NCBI GenBank assembly: GCA_021014325.1
Contig: CM037476.1
Location: 18,202,827-18,266,826 of the forward strand
DNA: 64,000 nt
Reading direction: 5' to 3'
From: Plazaster borealis
Taxonomy: Eukaryota > Echinodermata > Asteroidea > Forcipulatida > Labidiasteridae
A program made the translations under genes and the position numbers. Of this stretch, positions 1 through 12,039 are shown piece by piece. How positions within the stretch are numbered: position 1 is the first letter of the stretch; each line of letters starts with the position of its first letter. The notes below the pieces were generated by a model. That model saw nothing but the letters and a program-made list of their open reading frames with translations, was not told where the DNA came from and made no database searches.

Positions 1-2
1 AA

Positions 3-1062
3 CCTAGAAATGCAACATGCACCGCCACTCGTCCTGGAAACTACAACATGGGTGACGAACGAGAAGGAGGATTGCAGTGTGCAAAGAAACTGTTGAACTG
101 TAAGGAGCCACTTAAAATAAATAGAGTCACAACTGATGCCGATGGGTGTCTTGCACATGGCATTAGTACATTTATGCACACACAGGCAGGTATGGAGACT
201 GAACATTTGCTAGACCCCCCTCATCTTAATAGATCTCTTTGTGCAGCCATAAGTCGTGCTAAATTCAGCACAGATATGTTTCCGGCAAAACCAAAAAGAA
301 AAGTCTAAATTGCAAGACAGATTTGCCGATGATGTCAGCCATAGGGCTCAGGCCGAGGCTGGTTCAATCCTTAACCAAAAACTTGGTGATCAGTCACAAA
401 AGACAGCCATGGCTGCAAATGCAGCAATTGCAATTCCTGAATGTTACATGGGAAACCATGATCTGTGCAAAAAGACATCTCACATTTGCCATGGTGGTGC
501 CAGACATCAGAAATACAAATTTCCATACCTGCCTGCTAGTGCTCGGGAAAAATTTAAATTGTCTAAACATGATAAAGAGACAGTCATCAAACTTTTGGAC
601 AAACGACTTGGTAAAGAAGCCATGGAAAAAACCCAGTACGGTACAAGCACTCAAAAAGCAGAATCCATGAACCATGCATTTTCAGTCACAAATCCAAAAG
701 GAGCACTCACCTTCACCTTTGCGAGAAATGGTCCTTGTAGAGATCACAGTGCCGTGCATTTGGTCAATAATGGTCATGCAAACTCGATAGTAAAAAAATG
801 TAAATCTGCTGGGTGTCCAGTAACTGTTGGCTCCCCAGCTGCTAAGGCCCTTTCTGAAATGGATAAGAAACAGAAATATTACTCTGACAGGGCCAAAGGA
901 AAGGCATACAAGAGACGAAGGGCACAGTGTCGATACAATCGATTCCATTTGTACTATGCTTCACAACAACTGTACAAGAAAGGGCAACTAGAACCAAATT
1001 TTCAAAACGACTGGCACAATATTCAAAACGAACACAGTTATAGCAAACGTTGCCCACCATGA
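3..1062 (+). pseudogene. Mutator-like transposase fragment, frameshifted and cut by the window edge
   Basis: Two overlapping frames together read as one protein. The first (open from base 3, stop at 306-308) has CTATRPGNYNMGDEREGG, then VTTDADGCLAHGIS and an H-L-N-R-S-L block ending at MFPAK. The second continues it with KLQDRFADDVSHRAQAE, then a His/Cys-containing stretch (HDLCKKTSHICHGG), a Lys-rich segment and a C-terminus ending at 1060-1062. I recognise this layout from animal Mutator-like transposase-domain proteins, where the TTD.D motif and the MFP..KxKL..RFA block are typical. The switch of frame near 285-300 needs one indel, so this copy is probably inactive. The amino end lies to the left of the window. 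Family assignment is by eye; the broken frame is seen directly. The neighbouring convergent nuclease fragment fits a mobile origin. Confidence 0.6.
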
Positions 1063-1134
1063 ACAGATGAATGAATGAATTAATGATTGATAGTTAGTGA
1101 TAGATAATTCGAACAAAAAATCTTACACTTCTCA

Positions 1135-1410
1135 TCAGATTAAGCAGTCAGGGTACACACCGTTTCCTTTTCTCCGACATATTTTTCTTGAGTTGTTGAT
1201 GTGGCGGGGCTCTAGAGATAAATGCTCAAAACAAACGCACAATGAATGATGGCACAAATGGCTTACATCACATCCGTTGGGCAAGTTTGGAGTTCCCGTG
1301 TATGCCATGTAAGCCACTCTGTGCACATGAATCATTGTGCGTTTGTTCGATCCGGGGACCTGGATATTTACGAACCCATAATTCCTCCTGGAATAGCCCC
1401 GCCACATCAT
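1135..1410 (-). CDS. His-Cys-box / His-Me finger nuclease domain (zinc-binding homing-endonuclease type), fragment
   Basis: The 91-residue frame has the signature of the zinc-binding His-Me finger domain known from I-PpoI: an aromatic GC..W.GYSRRNYGFV start, HVHRVAYMAYTG, then CDVSHLCHHSLCVCFEHL followed by INNSRKICRRKG and a final Cys. In that family the His in the SHLC-H segment is catalytic, the Asn of the following NN.R segment helps bind metal, and the Cys/His residues hold zinc. An in-frame TAA near 1453 sits a few codons before the homologous region starts, so an intact N-terminus is missing here or lies in another exon. It points toward the transposase relic and ends 72 bases from it, so the two may belong to one element. 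Nuclease activity is not shown. Confidence 0.6.
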   Translation of the reverse strand: MMWRGYSRRNYGFVNIQVPGSNKRTMIHVHRVAYMAYTGTPNLPNGCDVSHLCHHSLCVCFEHLSLEPRHINNSRKICRRKGNGVYPDCLI

Positions 1411-1969
1411 ACAACCCTTGCCACCTTTCGCTTTAGATTTTTGGCCAATAGCCCCATAACTTTACCTATCCAGGCTTCCATTTTGTCAGTTTGTTTATAT
1501 GCAGTGTTTCATGTGTACAACCAGTGTTTACAATTTTCAGTATGTGGCTTGAAGTTCAACCCCAGTCAGTAATGTACCCTCTCATAATTTCCTTGAAAGC
1601 AATTTCTTTTGGGAAAAATTAGTGCTTGTAAAAATTACAAACCACATTTAAAAATCAGAAAATGAAAGGTTGATTTTTTTGAAGCAGTTTTGAGCAGTCA
1701 AAGGTGATTTATACACAAAACATTTACTCCCCAAAACTGCCAAAAACAACACATGCCGACTGGGGTGAGATCCACCATTTTGTAAGATTTAACATAACTT
1801 TTTACTGTAAATGAACTGTTTTGCACCGTAAAAATTGAAATAAAATTATCACTTGATTGAAAAAAGCTTCTGTATCACATTGATTGTCAGCTAACAAATT
1901 ATTGTAAACAATGACACGTTTAAAACCCCATCAAGTAAATAAAATATGGCCGACACCATTCATGCTTAT

Positions 1970-2449
1970 AGGGTGCACCCCACTAATTCAACTCCCATAG
2001 CATTCAGCGCAAAGGGCTAAATATTCAAAAATACACGAAAAATACTTAAAAGTCTCACAGCTTTTTACAGTAAAGGGAAAAGTATTAATTGACTCTTGAA
2101 CTTTTATTCTCTGCTCAATTTAATATGGGGAGTCCCTGGTCCCGTCGAGTTATTCTCCCTCCAAATCAAAACACCCCTACACCGGTGTAATTTTCCAAAC
2201 GTCCGAGCATCAATCTTGAAAAATGTCCCTACACCTCTCGGCAAATAGGACCAGTTTTTCAGGGCCTATGTCATCCAAAATACCTCAAGTTGGAAGTCAA
2301 CAACCCCCAGGTTACAATTGGGCAACATTTTTACACTCTACCCCTTTTATTGGGCTCTCAAATCTGTATAATATAGGATATTTTGAGGGCCTACAAAATA
2401 TTCATGAGCTCGACGCTCTGTTTTCTCCATATTTAGTGGAGTGCACCCG
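1970..2449. mobile_element. MITE with GGGTGCAC terminal inverted repeats
   Basis: The left end reads GGGTGCACCCCACTAA and the right end is its near reverse complement (TTTAGTGGAGTGCACCC). No coding potential. Other copies are at 4858-5322 and 27087-27548. The stretch 1411-1969 between the nuclease fragment and this element shows nothing recognisable. Confidence 0.6.
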
Positions 2450-3602
2450 TATGTGATGCGATGTGAGTAGTTACCGACTTAATGGCGTTTGTGTGTAGCA
2501 TTGTCTCGGCCATTTTTGACCGGTAATCTGCGAGGCTGGTCAGTCAGCTCACAAGTGCTGAACCCGGGCGCGGCCCCTGTAGCTTTTTGCGCTGCACTCA
2601 AGTTCCCTCATTGGACTACCCTGATCACTCGCCATCCTTTTGGTTATTAATTCTGGAGTTGATGTAGTTTCTGCATCTGTCTTTTCCTGACATGTCCTCT
2701 CGAAGTCCGACTCTGTGCAGCCACACCGTCTTCATACTTTTGAATTGTTCTCAGACAGGGTCTTATAAGAATTTACTGCCAAACAAAAATTGACAGGATA
2801 CAGCCACACATGATACATGTGAAATAAATTTTAGCTACCCTATTCTAGTGAATGTACTTGGGAAATTTGGTTAGGCAGCTCTTTTTTAGTGGGGCGGCCC
2901 AAATGATATAAAAAGTGCAATGAGCTATATGCCTTCATGATGAAACAATCAATAATGGTAGTTTATTGAGGTCTTTGTTTTGTATATTCTACCTCCAATG
3001 AATGCACCAACAACGATTAAATCACTGTTTAATGATGCAAGATGGAGACAGTAGATGGTCAATCGGGCCTTACGTCACTACGAAAAATACATCAGAAAGC
3101 GTCTTCCTGTTGGAAAATGGTGTATGTAATGTATGTAACAAATCGATCCACGCAACCTCATTTGTTTAATTCCATGCCCTCATTGTCTCGCTCAGCTGAG
3201 GAGAATACGCAACATTTTCAGATAGATATTATTATAACAAAGTATTCCCAAATTCAAACCGGCGCGCCAGTGTAGCCACATCTGGATTCTGCATGCATAT
3301 TCATAAGAATGAGTAAACAAGACTTCCGCCACTGACCAATGGGGTCTCGCCTTTCGCGCGCATTATAGTAATGAGTCATCGGCGGGGAGACAGAAACGTC
3401 AAGGCGTTGATCGGTGAGTGGCGCATACAGCTCACACGACCACGCGCGCACCGTATACTGCACACACAGACACCATGCACACAGCTCGGGCGGGTTGGTA
3501 GCTCGGGTTGGTAGCTCGGGTGTGTAGCGCGGCGCAAATAAAATAAAAATGAAAACAATATAATAAAATTGAGAAAAAAAACTCCAACGCCTTGATCAAG
3601 GC
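2450..3602. other. Unassigned stretch left of the duplication
   Basis: No convincing gene. Bases 3258-3530 are locally CpG- and GC-richer than their surroundings and include a short direct repeat of GTAGCTCGGGTTG-like units (about 3497-3527). The homology between the two duplicated blocks begins abruptly at 3603. Confidence 0.5.
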
Positions 3603-4857
3603 TATGTATTATCATGATTAGTTTTCCATTGTTATGCTGTACTATTATTATTATTTCGTGTTTGATAAATAAATAAAACTATGTATCTTTTAATGAGATC
3701 GCATTAATCTGAACGCTCATTCAAGACACGCCGATAGTTAAAACTATTTTATTTTTTTCGGGAAAATTTTATTTGTTGCTTATTCCGAAAGAAATATTTT
3801 CTATTCAACACTGACAAAAAGTGAGCATTCAAATAGTTGTACGTGAAGATCTAGGTTCAGAACACAACCATGACTTTGATGAATTGGCCCCTGTAGTATA
3901 AAAATGCCTCAGTTTTAGAATTAATTCTGGAGGTGCTTTTCCTTGAATCTGAAAAATTATAGTTGATTAATTAAGCTTATCTAAATTAATCTTATTCAGA
4001 CAAGAGTTACATAATTATCTTGTGGGCACTACTGCTGATCTGAAGAAGGCTTATTTATAGGCTTGGGTTTACTTCTGCTCGCAGGCAGTTGGGAGCGGGC
4101 TTGATGGAGTCTCACTAACACATTTAAATTATTATGCATGGTTTACCGGGATTCGCTTTATGACAACATTAAAATAAACATGACAATGTCAGTCCGTCAG
4201 CTTCAACTTCTCAGAAAGTTTCCATTTATTTGAGAAAAAAAAACACTGTTCGGCAACATTGGCAACGACCAACTTGCTAGAAGATAACCGAAAAATTATC
4301 AAGTAGGGTCACCATGGAAAACAAGAGGACAACGTCAACATTTAACTGTACAATAAGGGGCGAGGCTTGCTGTGGAGGAAACTGGGTTAGGTGTTCTTGT
4401 ACCTTTTCGATGTCCCCAAGATCTGGTCCTACCTTTGTAGATCTCCAAATCGTCAGAAAACCAATACCACACACTCCAAAGAAACCTTCAACTTCACTGG
4501 TCAGCCAGAGTGACCGTTATCACACATTCCACAGACGCCTTTCTTCAATCACGTTGGGCAAGGACAGTTCAGAATGATGAAAGCCTGCATAAAGAAATAA
4601 TTCCTAGTTGATGTTTTCATATAAATTTATGGTAACCTAACTCCTCTGAATGATATGGCAAGACCCCCCCCCCCACACACACACTACATTATGTAATCAC
4701 ATGACCTGCAAAATTTCAATAGGCCTGTATAGGTTTTCAATAGGCCTTTGTACCTGTCATTTCCCAGGAGAGCAATTTTGTCAAACCTTTCTTTAGTTAA
4801 AATATGATCAGTGATGTATTTTGGATGTCCTAAGTGATAATTTAAATCAAAACCATA

Positions 4858-5322
4858 GGGTGCACTACACTAATATTGTAGAGAAAACATGCGCTGAGCC
4901 TCATTAATGAAATGTAAACCAACAACCTTTTGTGTAAATCAATGATTTGAAGGTCATAGCTTTTATGGATTTTTAAAACATTGTCCAATTGTGCCCCTAG
5001 GGTTGTTGACATTCAACCTGGAGCATTTGGGGTACAGCCCTCTAAAAATGGCAAAATTTGCTAAAAAGTGTAGGGTAATTTTTCCAAGATGAAGTCTGGC
5101 CAGTTTAGTCGTGCAGAGGTGTTATTATTTTGGATGAGCCTAGCTCAAAAGCTGAACGGCTAACCTACTACAAATTGAAAAGAAAAATGAAGTTTAGTTG
5201 ACAGAAAATACATTTGATTTGTTTTCAAGAGGCTGGGAGACTTAAACTTATTTTTGTGTGGATTTTTTAATATTAACATTTAGCATTGGTTGCTATTGGG
5301 AGCTAATTTAGTGTGGTGCAAC
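4858..5322. mobile_element. MITE with GGGTGCAC ends (duplication copy 1)
   Basis: Left end GGGTGCACTACACTAAT, right end TTAGTGTGGTGCAACC. Same family as 1970-2449, and duplicated with the block at 27087-27548. The stretch 3603-4857 holds only noncoding DNA; a frame at 4277-4577 is open on both strands, but I cannot show it is coding. Confidence 0.55.
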
Positions 5323-5576
5323 CTACTTCGAGTGTACACTATCCACATGTCGATCACTGACGTCTTGGGCCAAGACTACGTACTGACAAGCCAACTATTG
5401 CTCAGCACCACCCCCACCCAACAAATAACACCCTCCCTGCCCGAAAAATTCAACTAAATAAAATATAACAAATTAATTTTCAACACCCCGGCAATTAGTC
5501 ATGTCATCATGCCCCCAGGCATTGCACTCATTTCCCCATCGGCCATTGTTTATAACACCCTCTTCCACCCCCCTTC

Positions 5577-5744
5577 CGTATGACCCGGAATCTATGTACA
5601 AATGACACAGAATTGGTCAAAATTGCGCAGAATCCAAGTTAAAATCCCATTTTTAAACAAATTTCCGGGTCAACATGACCCAGAATACTCGCCCCCATCT
5701 GACCCGGAATCTGGGTAAATTCTGACCCGGGAGTTTTTAGAGTG
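5577..5744. mobile_element. GACCCGG-type inverted-repeat element (copy 1)
   Basis: Contains repeated GACCCGGAATCTG and ends in TTCTGACCCGGGAGTTTTTA followed by GAGTG, the right end of a family whose left end is CACTCTAAAA...CCGGGTCAGAATTGACCC. The left terminus is degenerate here. Relatives are at 25592, 27807, 48840, 54603 and 59650. Confidence 0.6.
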
Positions 5745-5800
5745 TAATAAATAATTGCTTTAAAATATTGAAAGACAAACTCACACATGGTTTATCTTAC

Positions 5801-5893
5801 CCGAAGAAGGTCAGATGAATCTGTACTGTGTGTGGGTACATCGTGTCCCTCGTTGGGTACCTCAGCACATAGAGGCCCTGCCGTGCTCGTCAT
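5801..5893 (-). CDS. Candidate initial coding exon, copy 1
   Basis: On the minus strand, an ATG at 5893-5891 follows an in-frame TAG nine bases upstream and opens 31 codons (MTSTAGPLCAEVPNEGHDVP...SSDLLR) ending at a strong donor, CGG|GTAAGA. The paralogous exon at 28032-28124 has the same frame, and the only two base differences are third-position synonymous changes (GAT/GAC and CTT/CTC). I could not find the next exon downstream and do not recognise the protein. It may equally be a chance frame in conserved DNA. Confidence 0.35.
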
Positions 5894-6282
5894 CCGATGC
5901 TATTCCCCGGTGCAAGACCTCTCATCAACTACAGCAAGTTCTTCGGTAAATTGTAAGAACTTTAAGGCAATTTTGATTGCCTTTGAGTCACGGTTCAAGT
6001 CTATGAATTGCCCGTAACGGGAAATAGTGGAATGAGCGTGTTCTCGTCAAGAGAAATATAATTATGTTCGTAGGAAAAGCGAGGTCCGAATCCGCAAGCT
6101 GAACTCCGGCCATGTTGTTCGAATACTCCACACATCAATTGTACACACATGTACACACAACAACTGCATACAACATATCTAGAGAGCACATGATACTTGC
6201 TGTCAAAGAGCCCCAAAAAAACTTCGCTAGGAAACTCATTTGCATATCAATAGATATCTTCACGAACTTGTGCGTGAGCCAA

Positions 6283-6455
6283 TAGACCTTATGCATTGAC
6301 GTCATCCAGCCGCCATCTTAGAGGTAAAACGATGACGAAACAATCGAAACGCACATATTTGTACGCGCAGCGCACAGGATTGGCCAATGAACAACCTTCT
6401 TTTGACCTCTAGGCGGGGGCGCCCTACTGTTATGACATCATGTGCATAAGGTCTA
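6283..6455. mobile_element. Inverted-repeat element present only in copy 1, with CRE and YY1-type sites
   Basis: Bases TAGACCTTATGCA...TGCATAAGGTCTA interrupt the sequence CCAATTCGG, which is intact in copy 2 near 28673. The terminal inverted repeats continue inward as GACGTCAT/ATGACATC and AGAGGT/ACCTCT. No clear target-site duplication is visible. The left arm holds a palindromic CRE TGACGTCA (6297-6304) and GCCGCCATCTT (6309-6319), the reverse complement of the YY1 consensus AAGATGGCGGC. Confidence 0.75.
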
Positions 6456-8218
<1,763 letters not shown>

Positions 8219-8339
8219 TAAATTATTAAACGTTTGATTTTGTCTCTTTCTTTACTGAAATTTTAGACATTTAATTTGATTATCTCGTTCACATATCTTA
8301 TTCTTAGCATTTGGCAATTACACGACGATCAACGTTAGT

Positions 8340-8500
8340 TGTTGTAGCCCAGGTTGGACTCCTCCGTTGCATACAACGCGACGGGGTCCAGGGTATAAAG
8401 GTCCTCAGGCATTGCAACAAAATTTATAACCATTTTTTATCATATTTTTACCTTTTTGAGGAAGCTGAAACGTGACTCACATGTTCCTTGTGTCCTGAAC
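8340..8500. mobile_element. Half of a fold-back element (AGCCCAGG family), copy 1 only
   Basis: AGCCCAGGTTGGACTCC...GGGTCCAGGGTATAAAGG followed by a tail ending in GAGGAAGCTGA matches the right half of the complete element at 9432-9754. It lies inside the 591 bases missing from copy 2. Confidence 0.55.
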
Positions 8501-8798
8501 CTTACGCCTGCTCTATTCAAAATTGCCAATTTTATCCTTGGATGACATTATTGTGAAAATAAAATGGAAATTGACGCATTCGTTGCGACAACCTCAACTG
8601 ACATGGAACCAAGTCCACAAAAGAGGGCGCTGTCTAACCCGTAACACTGAACGCTTTTTCTTCGGGACGGCAACACGACGGAGTCGCAGCGCCAGTGCAC
8701 AACTTGGACTTATTTTCGGAAATAATGTCATTCATGGATGTATTTGATAGGTTTTGAACTCAGCAAAAGTGTAATTAAAGGCACCAGGAATAAGTGAA

Positions 8799-9190
8799 TG
8801 GAGTTTCAGCTTCTCAAATTAGGTAAAAATATTTTAAAATGTTACTCAAAAGTTTGTTCGCATTGTAAAGGATCTTCCCAGGACGTCAGTGCAGTGGCAC
8901 TGACTGACGTCCTACCAGGGCTACGTTAGTTGGTACTTTTTTACTTAGTAATAGTAGTACTACAGTCACTAGTTAGATGTAGTACTAGTAGTACTGTATG
9001 ATAAGGTTTGTTCCGCTATCGTCTCCACGAACGTCATAGACAATAGCGGAACAAACCCCATACATGCCATATTATATAGTTCTAGGGTAGGAGAAGTACT
9101 TTAGTGGGGTTAGCCTAGCCCTGGTAGGACGTCAGTCAGTGCCACTGCACTGACGTCCTGGGTATAAAGCTTCTTTACAATGCGAACACA
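8799..9190. mobile_element. Fold-back element with GACGTCAGTGCAGTGG arms, right arm truncated (copy 1)
   Basis: The left arm runs from GGAGTTTCAGCTTCTC (about 8799) through CCAGGACGTCAGTGCAGTGG to CCAGGGCTACG. The right arm begins at TAGCCCTGGTAGGACGTCAG (9115) and breaks off after GCGAACACAAA at 9190. The copy-2 version keeps the full right arm but has lost the left. The centre is TAGTAC-rich and includes a second hairpin around GTTTGTTCCGCTATCG (9007-9056). Confidence 0.7.
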
Positions 9191-9431
9191 AAGTTCTGCA
9201 CTGTAATTTTAACCATCATGTACATGTGTACCACTCGACCGTGTAAAATCATAATATGGGCATGTGCGAAATGCATAGCAACCCGATGCGTATACAAAAC
9301 TCGCACATGCGCGTTAGCCTTTACAAGCTCTTGGTTTATGACGTGCAGTGATGGAGCCGTAAATGTCAATTTGCTTTCACAAATAATAACATCAAAGGAG
9401 AAAATTCAACAATTTTCAAACAGGCCTCCAT

Positions 9432-9754
9432 GGAGTTCCGGCTACAAGGAACATGTGAGTAAAAGTTCAGCTTCCTCAATAAGGTAAAAATATGAAAAAT
9501 TTGAAGTGTAAAATTTTGTCGCAGTGGTACGGGACCTTTATACCCTGGACTCTGTCGCGTTGTATGCAACGGAGGAGTCCAACCTGGGCTATGGTTAGCC
9601 CAGGTTTGGACTCCGTTGCAAACAATGCGACGGAGTCCAGGGTATGGTCTTCTGCCAATGCAAACAAATTTATGACAACAATTTGTTATTTTTTTATACC
9701 TGATGGAGGAAGCTGACGCTTCGTTTAAAACATATTCCTTACTTCTGGAACTCC
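9432..9754. mobile_element. Fold-back MITE with long terminal inverted repeats (copy 1)
   Basis: GGAGTTCCGGCTACAAGGAA at the left pairs with TTCCTTACTTCTGGAACTCC at the right, and inner segments (AGCTTCCTC/GAGGAAGCT) also pair. The middle (about 9538-9645) is a near-perfect hairpin of about 50 bases per arm, TACCCTGGACTC...AGCCTGGG-type arms around a 6-base loop. No coding frame. It lies in TFB1M intron 1, and the same element is at 31908-32230. Confidence 0.8.
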
Positions 9755-10238
9755 GATACTGCTGGGCTAAGAGATATTAATTTTATCCTTGGGCGACATT
9801 ATTTTTGAAAAAAAGAAAAGAAAATTGACATCTCTGACAATGTTTAAACTTTCTGCACTGACTGACTCTGTCTGTATGTGAAACTTGCGATCACCCGTGC
9901 CCACAATATTTGTAGCGAGTTCGTAATGCTCAAGGTATCGATTATTTACAATAATTCGAGTAAATATCACAAAGTACAGTATTGACACCTGCGCTTTGTA
10001 TAAGAAAATAATGTAATATCGATACCAGACTAACACTAATCGAATGAATGAATGAACACAGGGTCACAGTCATCTCCACTTTTTATCCCCCTAAATTTGA
10101 TCCAAATCTCTCAAAGTGAATGTTTTTTTGTATCCTTTTTTATGTTTGACGTGCATTTTAATCAGTGAGAAATAGGTTCAAAATGGAAACAAAATATGAA
10201 TTTTTAAATTTTGACTGAACCTACCTACCAAGTGGCTA

Positions 10239-10677
10239 AACTGACAGTCACAGTTGACCCAGTAACTGGGGCGCTGTAATCCTTTTTCGAAATTTTGACA
10301 TCATTGGTCGTACCAGCGCCCCAGATTACGGTCGTATTTTCCCTGAGGGATCTTCAATTTAGACGGGTGCCTTGCCTCAACCGTGATAACAGGGCGGTTG
10401 AGGCAGGACACCCATCTAAAATTGGATAGGTGTCCTGCCTCAACCGCACTGTTATCACGGTTGAGGCAAGGCACCTGTCTAATCGACTGGTGCCGTACCT
10501 CAAACCACGTAGTTGTCATGGTTGAGGCAGAGCACCCATCTAAGCTCAAACTGAGAGTTGGATGCGAAGATCCCTCGGGGAAAATACGACCGTAATCTGG
10601 GGCGCTAGTACGACCGATGATGTCAAAATTTCGGAAAAGGAGACAGCGCCCCAGTTACTGGGTCTACAGTTACAGTT
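10239..10677. mobile_element. Large nested-palindrome fold-back element (copy 1)
   Basis: The outer arms read GACCCAGTAACTGGGGCGCT and AGCGCCCCAGTTACTGGGTC. They continue inward through AATTTTGACATCAT, GCGCCCCAGATTACGGTCGT and CGAGGGATCTT, giving arms longer than 100 bases. Between them, four GGTTGAGGCA-type segments alternate in orientation and form further hairpins. It is intronic in the orphan TFB1M piece, with a sister copy at 32715-33152. The small frames here are shadows of the palindrome. Confidence 0.85.
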
Positions 10678-10833
10678 AATTTGTTTTAGCCTTGAGTTCG
10701 TAAATGCTGAAATGTGATAAATAACTAAGTCTATAGAATATCAATAAACCTGCAATGTGAAACCTCAACTAATTTATTTGTTGTTTATTTAAGTTCAAAC
10801 TTTGCTCTCCCACATCGATTGAGATTTTAGTGA

Positions 10834-11184
<351 letters not shown>

Positions 11185-11282
11185 TAGGGCATAACTTTTG
11201 TGCTTATTGCTAGAATTAATACCAAGGAATTTAACTTTCATTCAATGACTCATAAATGGCAGAAAAACTACCAAACTTCCAA

Positions 11283-11415
11283 GGATGACCCAAGACAGAG
11301 GAATGTGGAAGGTCTGATCTACGCTGACTTGGATCTATCACGAGGATCGGCAAGAATCAACAGCCCGGAGGAAGAGACGGTTTATGCTGACATCGGAAAC
11401 AAGTGGGTAAGCTGA
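11283..11415 (+). pseudogene. Detached 3' exon fragment of an ITIM/ITSM receptor gene
   Basis: From the codons for DDPRQRNVEG onward this matches the cytoplasmic tail of the receptor at 22025-22957, keeping both tyrosine motifs (LIYADL and TVYADI). Visible changes are one His-to-Asn substitution and a few silent bases. The match starts in mid-exon at the microhomology CAA, so no splice acceptor precedes it and the extracellular and membrane parts are missing. Both copies share TGG|GTAAG just after GNK, which may be the true exon end rather than the stop at 11413-11415. By chance the frame runs in from the TFB1M intron (from 11200), giving a chimeric open frame. Confidence 0.8.
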
Positions 11416-12039
11416 AGGACCACGCCCCTTAGGCAGTTCCAGGTTGGTTTGCAAAGGGTGAGGGCGCGTAATTTGTTTAAACAATTTTCTCGGTTACAAA
11501 GTTGATTATCTGAAATTATTCAAAGACTACTTTTCATGCATAATATAGTCGAGTCTTTGCAAGTAACCACAAACCTCACCTGGTTGTGAATAAAAAACGA
11601 TCCGTAAATACATGAACTTATTTTTAGATCGTTCGAACCCCCTTGCATACAGGGACGGTATGAGTAAGTTTTGGTACAAAAAATTGGGTCAGAGAGGGGG
11701 CATCTGGGGTACGTTTCCAACAAATCAAGATAACAAGTTTAAGATTAAAATCACCTTATAAAGAATAAAACCAGGAACAACTAACCTCAAAATCAATTCG
11801 TCCTGTTCTCCAATCATTGTGAGAAGAAAACAAGATAATACAACACATGAAATGACGACTGTTCTGACTGCATTTATTCCCCATTCTCCGAATATAAGGG
11901 AAGATCGACTAGCTTATTTGTCTCTGTACATCAGTTATTTGAAATATTATAAATTTACAAAAATACCATCAACATTTTACAATAGTTGTTATCGAACATC
12001 CCCCAAAACTTTTGTCTATTTCAGAATTTATGTAATAAC

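Noticed and set aside
4277..4577. Frames open on both strands, repeated at 26505-26805
   Set aside because: The duplicate preserves them only because the whole block is recent; differences are not biased to silent sites and stops interrupt candidate spliced frames.
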